From Acidimicrobiales bacterium (GTDB taxonomy: Bacteria; Actinomycetota; Acidimicrobiia; Acidimicrobiales; JAHEJN01): a stretch of 59,075 nucleotides of DNA. Both the position numbers and the translations under genes were made by a program. The notes under the pieces were generated by a model, which did not search any database, was not told the DNA's origin, and worked only from the letters and a program-made list of their open reading frames with translations. Positions 53,998 to 59,075 of the stretch are shown here, in pieces. Where the stretch lies: NCBI GenBank assembly GCA_024638845.1, contig JAHEJN010000010.1:1-59075 (forward strand), in the 5' to 3' direction. How positions within the stretch are numbered: position 1 is the stretch's first letter; each line of letters starts with the position of its first letter.

Positions 53998-56900
53998 ATG
54001 AACGCAGGGTCAGGCATGGTTCGTGGGGTGGTGGCAGTGTGCGTGTGCATCGCGCTCGTGGCTGCGGCCTGCTCGGGCGGTGACGACGGTCGAGGCGGCC
54101 GGGCCGAGCCCGACCCTTCGGGTCCACCGGCGACCGCAGGCACGCCGAACCGTGAAGCCTCCGGCTCCGCTGCGCAACTGCTCACGTTGCGATTGAGCGA
54201 GGGATCCTCGGTCGCCGGGGCGGTCGCCGGCCCGCCGGTGGTCGACGGCATCCCGCTGTCCGACGCCGAAGTGGCCGAGGTGCTCGCTCGACTCCCGGCG
54301 TGGGACGTTCCCGAGACCGACCGGCAGGAGTTCGATCGGCCACCCGACTCGTTGCGGCCGCCGCTGGTCGGCGACACGATCGAGGGCACGTTCCCGCCGT
54401 CGACTGACACGGGCGGTCCGAGTGCCCCCGACCGCGGACCGCTGGAGGTCGTCAGGTTCCAGCCCGAGGGCGACGTGGGCATCGCTCCGTTCCTGAGCAT
54501 CACCTTCAGCCAGCCGATGGTGCCGGTGGCGACGCTCGACCAGCTCGCAGCCGAAGCGGTGCCCGCCGTCGTCACGCCGGCCGTCGATGGCCGCTGGCGG
54601 TGGATCGGAACCCGCACGTTGCGCTTCGAGGTCGAGCCCGGGCTCACCGATCGGCTGCCGGCAGCCACCGAGTACCGAGTGGAGATCCCCGCCGGCACCA
54701 CCTCGGCCACCGGCGGCGAGCTGGCCGAAGCGGCGTCGTTCACCTTCGCCACGCCACCGCCCGTCGTACAGTCCTTCGTCGGCGAATCCGACAGCCTTCC
54801 CCTCACGCCCGTCTTCGTCGCGACCTTCGATCAGCTCGTCTCGCCCGCAGCCGTTCTCGATCATCTCAACCTGAGCGCAGGGGACGACGAACGGGCCGTC
54901 CGCGAGGCGACGGCGGCGGAGATCGAAGCCGACGACGAGGCTGCCCGCGCCGTCGCTGCCGGTCTCGAGGGCCGGGTGGTCGCGTTCCGGGCGGTCGATC
55001 CCCTTCCGGTCGACAGCCGCGTCGAGGTGTCCTTCGAAGCCGGAACGCCGTCGGCCGAGGGCCCGCTCGTCACCGAGAACGCGCGCGTGTTCCGCGCCCG
55101 CACCTTCGGCCGGCTCGAAGTGACCAGCGCCACCTGCGGCTACGGCGGTGGCTGTACGCCCCTGACCCCGTTCATCATCGAGCTCAGCAACCCGATCGAC
55201 CTCACCCGGTTCACCCCGTCGATGGTCACCGTCGATCCGTCGATCCCAGGCCTCCGGGTCAACGCGTACGGCAACGTCCTGGAGATCTCCGGTGCCACCG
55301 CCGGGCGAACCAGCTACGAGGTCACCCTGGCGGGCGAACTGGCCGACACCTTCGGCCAGTCGCTCGGCGAGGACTACACGAAGAAGTTCGACGTCGGCCC
55401 GGCACGGCCGTACCTGCAGGGCTTCGATCGCCAGTTCGTCACGGTCGACCCGGCAACGACCGACCCGACGGTGAGCGTCACGACGATCAATCACGACAGC
55501 GTGCGCGTGACGGCGTGGGCCGTCACGCCCGATCAGTACCAGGAGTATCTGCGGTTCCTCGACACCACCTACTCCGACACCGAGCCTCCCGAGCCGGACT
55601 GGCCCCGTGTGCTCGAACGTGACGTCGACGTCGATGCCGCCGGCGACACCGTCACCGAAACGACCATCGATCTCTCGGATGCCTTCGCCGAGTCGGGTGG
55701 CCCGATCGTGGTTCGCCTCGAACCCACACGCGAGATCGCACCGACCAGCGACGACTACTGGCAGAACCGCCCCACCTACGCCTTCGTCCAGAAGACCACC
55801 CTTGCGATCGACGCGTTCATCGACTCGGACGAGCTGTTGATCTGGACCACCGACCTCGTCACCGGTCGGGTCCTGCGCGGGGTCACCGTCACCGTGCTCG
55901 GCCCCGACGCGGTCGTCACCACCGATGCCGACGGTCTCGCCAGGTACTCACTTCGCGATGAGGCCGTCCGCGGTCTGGTCGCCGAGCTCGATGGCGCCGT
56001 CGGGATGTTGCCGTCGAGCTGGTACGACGGGTGGACCACGCAGTCCTACGGTGCGGAGACCCGCTGGTATGTCTTCGACGACCGTGGCGTGTACAAGCCG
56101 GGGGAGACGGCCCGTCTCACCGGCTGGGTGCGCACCATCGACCGGTCGGGCCCGGCCCGGCTCGAGTCGATCGGCAGAACCGTCGACGTCGACTACCGCG
56201 TCTATGACCCCCAGGGCAACGACATCGACGGCGGCACCGTCGAGCTCAATACGCTCGGAGGCTTCAATCTCGCTGTCGACATCCCCGACGCCGCCAACCT
56301 CGGTCAGGCCTACGTCGAGCTCCAGCTCACCGGCGCCGGTGCCCCCGTGTCGAGCTTCGGCAGCCACTCCTTCCAGATCCAGCAGTTCCGCACGCCCGAG
56401 TTCGAGGTGAGGGCCCGCCCCGAGAGCCCAGGCCCCTATTTCACCGCCGACCCCGCCACCGTGGCCGTCGACGCCGACTACTTCGCCGGTGGACCGCTGC
56501 CCGACGCCGAGGTCGAGTGGCTCGTGAGCACCGCGTCCACCACCTACGAGCCGCCGGGTTGGGACCAGTTCGTCTTCGGCGTGTGGCAGCCCTGGTGGTT
56601 CGAGGGGAACCTCGGTGGCTACGACGTCGGCTTCGGCGAGGCGGTCGACGAGTGCTTCGATTGCGGCCCGGGCTTCGGCGTCACCGAGTACGAGCAGTTC
56701 GCCGGACGAACCGACGCCTCCGGCAGTCACTATCTGCAGATCGACTTCGAAGGCCCCGATGCCGACCTCCCGTCGACGGTCACCGCCGAGGCCACCGTGT
56801 TCGACGTGAACCGTCAGGCCTGGGCCTCTCGCACCGACCTGTTGGTGCACGCGGCCCGTTACTACGTCGGCCTGCGGACCGACCGCCCCTTCGTCGAGCA

Positions 56901-59075
56901 GGGCACGCCCATGAGGGTCGATGTGGTGGCCACCGATGTCGACGGCGCCCCGGTGGCCGGACGCGACATCGAGGTCACCGCTGGGCGGGTCGAGTCGACG
57001 TTCGAAAACGGGGCCTGGACCGACGAGGTGGTCGACCCCGCCACTTGCACCGTCACCTCGACCGAAGTGGCCGACGCCGCAGGTGAGCTCCCGCGCTGCG
57101 AGTTCGCGACCGAGTTGGGCGGCACCTACCGCATCACGGCGGTCGTCACCGACGACGACGGGCACACCAATCGCACCGAGATCACGCAGTGGGTCACCGG
57201 TGGCGAGAACCGGCCGACTCGTGCCGTCCAACAAGAGCAGGTCACCATCGTTCCCGACGTCGAGGTCCACGCCATTGGCGACACGGCGGAGCTGTTCGTG
57301 CAGGCGCCGTTCGCTCCGGCCACTGGCCTGGTCACGGTGGCCCATGGTGGCCTCGAGTCCGCCTTTGCCTTCGATGCCGCCGACGGAACGGCCATCGTCA
57401 AGGTCCCCATCACCGACGAGTACGTGCCGAACGTGACCGTGCAGGTCGACATGGTCGGTTCGAGCGAGCGCGTCGCCGACGACGGCACGCCGCTTCCCGA
57501 CGCTCCCCGTCGGGTGGCCTTCGCCACCGGTCGCATCGATCTGGTCGTGCCCCCGATCGCGCAGACCCTCGACGTGGTGGCCACGCCCGCCGATCCGGCC
57601 CTGAGGCCGGGCGACGACACGTCGGTGACGGTGGAGGTGCGAGATGCCGCCGGCAATCCGGTGCCCGACGCCGGTGTCGCCCTCGTTGTCGTCGACGAGG
57701 CGGTGCTCGCCCTCACCGGATACGAGCTGACCGACCCGATCGACGTCTTCTACTCCGCTCTCTACTCGAACGTGTTCGCCGAGTACGTGCGGTCGAGCGT
57801 CGTGCTGGCCGACCCCGATCGGCTGGCCGGGGGCGATGTCGTCACCCCGAATGCGGCGGGCGGCGACGACAGCGCAACCGCAGACCTCGCCGAGGAGGCG
57901 CCGGCCGAGGAGTCGGCGTCGGCGCCTGCGGCCGACGGATCGGCCGCCCGTGACGGCGAGAGCCCGATCGCGGTCCGTACCGACTTCGGTGCCCTGGCCG
58001 TGTACGCCCCCGACGAGACCACCGGCGCCGACGGCACCGTCACCGTCGACGTACCCCTTCCCGACAGCCTCACCCGCTACCGGGTCATGGCGGTGGCCGT
58101 CGACGGCGTCGACCGCTTCGGCGAGGGCGAGGCCAACATCACGGCCCGGCTCCCGCTCATGGTTCGTCCGTCGGCCCCCCGCTTCTCGAACTTCGGCGAC
58201 CGGTTCGAGCTGCCGGTGGTCGTGCAGAATCAGACCGACGCACCCGTGGAGGTCGACGTCGCCGTCCAGACCGCCAACCTCACGCTGCCCGAGACCGCCG
58301 GCAAGCGGGTGAGCGTTCCGGCCAACGACCGAGTCGAGGTGCGCTTCCCGGCCGCCGCCGAAGATGTCGGAACCGCCCGCTTCCGGGTCGCCGCCGTCAG
58401 CGCGGCGAACGCCGACGCGGCGAGCATCGAGCTGCCGGTGTACACACCGGCCACTGCCGAGGCCTTCGCCACCTACGGCGTGATCGACGACGGCGCCATC
58501 ACCCAGCCGCTCGTGGCGCCCGACGGGGTGTTCCGGCAGTTCGGCGGGCTCGAGATCAACACGTCGTCCACCGCGCTCCAGGCACTCACCGACGCCGTGC
58601 TCTACCTCACCGACTATCGCTACGACTCCGCCGACGGGTACGCCTCCCGCATCATGGCTGTGGCCGCCCTGCGCGACGTCCTCGCTGCCTTCGACGCGGA
58701 CGGCCTGCCGTCGGCCCGCGAGCTGAACGCCCAGGTCGCCCGCGACATCGATCGTCTCGCGGCCCTTCAGAACGACGACGGCGGGTTCCCGTACTGGCAA
58801 CGAGGCCAGGAATCGATCCCGTGGGAGTCGATCCAGTCGACCCATGCCCTGGTGCTCGCCGATGACGCCGGATACGCGGTGCCCTCCGACACGCTCACGA
58901 ACGCGCTGGCCCATCTGGTCGACATCGAGAGCCACATCCCGACCGACTACTCCGTCGACGTGCGCAACACGCTGAACGCCTATGCGTTGTACGTCCGCGA
59001 CCTCGCGGGCGACGGCGATGCCACGAAGGCCGAAGCGCTGTACGAGCGGGCCGGCGACGACCTTCAGCTCGACGC
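53998..59075 (+). CDS. Alpha-2-macroglobulin-like lipoprotein with degenerate thioester motif (3' end outside window)
   Basis: Open from ATG 53998 to the window end, at least 1,692 residues. A lipoprotein-type signal (ALVAAAC, Cys25) anchors it outside the membrane. Repeated beta-domains follow, then the macroglobulin segment [14 protein letters not shown] (about 694-707), [13 protein letters not shown] (about 1229), an acidic Ala/Glu linker, the A2M segment [21 protein letters not shown] and a helical thioester domain with [14 protein letters not shown]. Where thioester members have YxYGCxEQxxSR this protein reads [12 protein letters not shown] (from about 1540): Cys is Ser and Gln is Gly. 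It may inhibit or trap proteases without covalent capture, or have a structural role. Confidence 0.88.
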   Translation, partial: MNAGSGMVRGVVAVCVCIALVAAACSGGDDGRGGRAEPDPSGPPATAGTPNREASGSAAQLLTLRLSEGSSVAGAVAGPPVVDGIPLSDAEVAEVLARLPAWDVPETDRQEFDRPPDSLRPPLVGDTIEGTFPPSTDTGGPSAPDRGPLEVVRFQPEGDVGIAPFLSITFSQPMVPVATLDQLAAEAVPAVVTPAVDGRWRWIGTRTLRFEVEPGLTDRLPAATEYRVEIPAGTTSATGGELAEAASFTFATPPPVVQSFVGESDSLPLTPVFVATFDQLVSPAAVLDHLNLSAGDDERAVREATAAEIEADDEAARAVAAGLEGRVVAFRAVDPLPVDSRVEVSFEAGTPSAEGPLVTENARVFRARTFGRLEVTSATCGYGGGCTPLTPFIIELSNPIDLTRFTPSMVTVDPSIPGLRVNAYGNVLEISGATAGRTSYEVTLAGELADTFGQSLGEDYTKKFDVGPARPYLQGFDRQFVTVDPATTDPTVSVTTINHDSVRVTAWAVTPDQYQEYLRFLDTTYSDTEPPEPDWPRVLERDVDVDAAGDTVTETTIDLSDAFAESGGPIVVRLEPTREIAPTSDDYWQNRPTYAFVQKTTLAIDAFIDSDELLIWTTDLVTGRVLRGVTVTVLGPDAVVTTDADGLARYSLRDEAVRGLVAELDGAVGMLPSSWYDGWTTQSYGAETRWYVFDDRGVYKPGETARLTGWVRTIDRSGPARLESIGRTVDVDYRVYDPQGNDIDGGTVELNTLGGFNLAVDIPDAANLGQAYVELQLTGAGAPVSSFGSHSFQIQQFRTPEFEVRARPESPGPYFTADPATVAVDADYFAGGPLPDAEVEWLVSTASTTYEPPGWDQFVFGVWQPWWFEGNLGGYDVGFGEAVDECFDCGPGFGVTEYEQFAGRTDASGSHYLQIDFEGPDADLPSTVTAEATVFDVNRQAWASRTDLLVHAARYYVGLRTDRPFVEQGTPMRVDVVATDVDGAPVAGRDIEVTAGRVESTFENGAWTDEVVDPATCTVTSTEVADAAGELPRCEFATELGGTYRITAVVTDDDGHTNRTEITQWVTGGENRPTRAVQQEQVTIVPDVEVHAIGDTAELFVQAPFAPATGLVTVAHGGLESAFAFDAADGTAIVKVPITDEYVPNVTVQVDMVGSSERVADDGTPLPDAPRRVAFATGRIDLVVPPIAQTLDVVATPADPALRPGDDTSVTVEVRDAAGNPVPDAGVALVVVDEAVLALTGYELTDPIDVFYSALYSNVFAEYVRSSVVLADPDRLAGGDVVTPNAAGGDDSATADLAEEAPAEESASAPAADGSAARDGESPIAVRTDFGALAVYAPDETTGADGTVTVDVPLPDSLTRYRVMAVAVDGVDRFGEGEANITARLPLMVRPSAPRFSNFGDRFELPVVVQNQTDAPVEVDVAVQTANLTLPETAGKRVSVPANDRVEVRFPAAAEDVGTARFRVAAVSAANADAASIELPVYTPATAEAFATYGVIDDGAITQPLVAPDGVFRQFGGLEINTSSTALQALTDAVLYLTDYRYDSADGYASRIMAVAALRDVLAAFDADGLPSARELNAQVARDIDRLAALQNDDGGFPYWQRGQESIPWESIQSTHALVLADDAGYAVPSDTLTNALAHLVDIESHIPTDYSVDVRNTLNAYALYVRDLAGDGDATKAEALYERAGDDLQLD

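Noticed and set aside
55948-58935. A 995-codon reverse-strand open frame
   Set aside because: It mirrors the macroglobulin-like gene codon for codon, is extremely Gly/Val/Asp/His-rich, and has no recognisable domain; long antisense frames are expected in GC-rich coding DNA.

Overview
The window is GC-rich, densely coded chromosomal DNA from an actinobacterium. The tilS–hpt–ftsH–folE–folP–folB–folK–(DUF2520)–panC–coaX–lysS–clpC order closely follows the Mycobacterium tuberculosis mesJ-to-clpC1 region, and rex is followed by hem genes as in Streptomyces. However, the quinol:cytochrome c reductase is a split b6-type complex rather than the usual actinobacterial qcrCAB. That combination suggests a deep-branching class such as Acidimicrobiia; this is an inference, not proven here. 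No mobile element, CRISPR array, tRNA or rRNA gene was seen.

Layout. 1–3256: tail of tilS, then hpt and ftsH. 3321–6129: folate biosynthesis (folE, folP, a phosphatase-fold protein lacking its catalytic Cys, folB, folK). 6126–9455: a coenzyme A/NAD block (DUF2520 Rossmann protein, panC, a possible 19-codon mini-ORF, nadC, coaX). 9452–18053: lysS, an NAD-epimerase-like protein, an alpha/beta hydrolase, a reverse-strand polyprenyl synthase, clpC and an acyl-CoA synthetase-like ligase. 18045–26737: a reverse membrane gene divergent from rex, then precorrin-2 dehydrogenase, hemA, hemC, a methyltransferase–hemD fusion, a HAD hydrolase, a reverse pyruvyl-transferase-like gene, and hemL. 26738–29800 (reverse): cytochrome c, pgi and a small membrane protein.

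30136–51282 is one co-directional electron-transport block. It starts with an unknown four-helix membrane protein, a 2x[4Fe-4S] ferredoxin, cytochrome b6, a subunit IV-like protein, a Rieske protein, a di-heme cytochrome c and another unknown membrane protein. It then runs directly into all fourteen complex I genes, nuoA to nuoN. Electrons would enter from NADH through Nuo into (probably) menaquinone and leave through the b6/Rieske/cytochrome c module. The ferredoxin and the two unknown proteins have no obvious place in a standard bc complex. 51322–59075 holds accessory genes: a PPOX-like and an SRPBCC protein (reverse), a pterin dehydratase–VOC fusion, a VOC protein (reverse), and a large alpha-2-macroglobulin-like lipoprotein that runs off the end.

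The most striking window-wide signal is regulatory. At thirteen starts on both strands a TANNNT hexamer ends 6–10 bases before an ATG or GTG, mostly with no Shine-Dalgarno, as expected for leaderless mRNAs. This pattern also fixes several start codons. Other leads are an IPxHLLxR motif found three times at or near the N-termini of two electron-transport proteins, tiny ORFs overlapping genes at both ends, and two proteins whose catalytic motif has been replaced.
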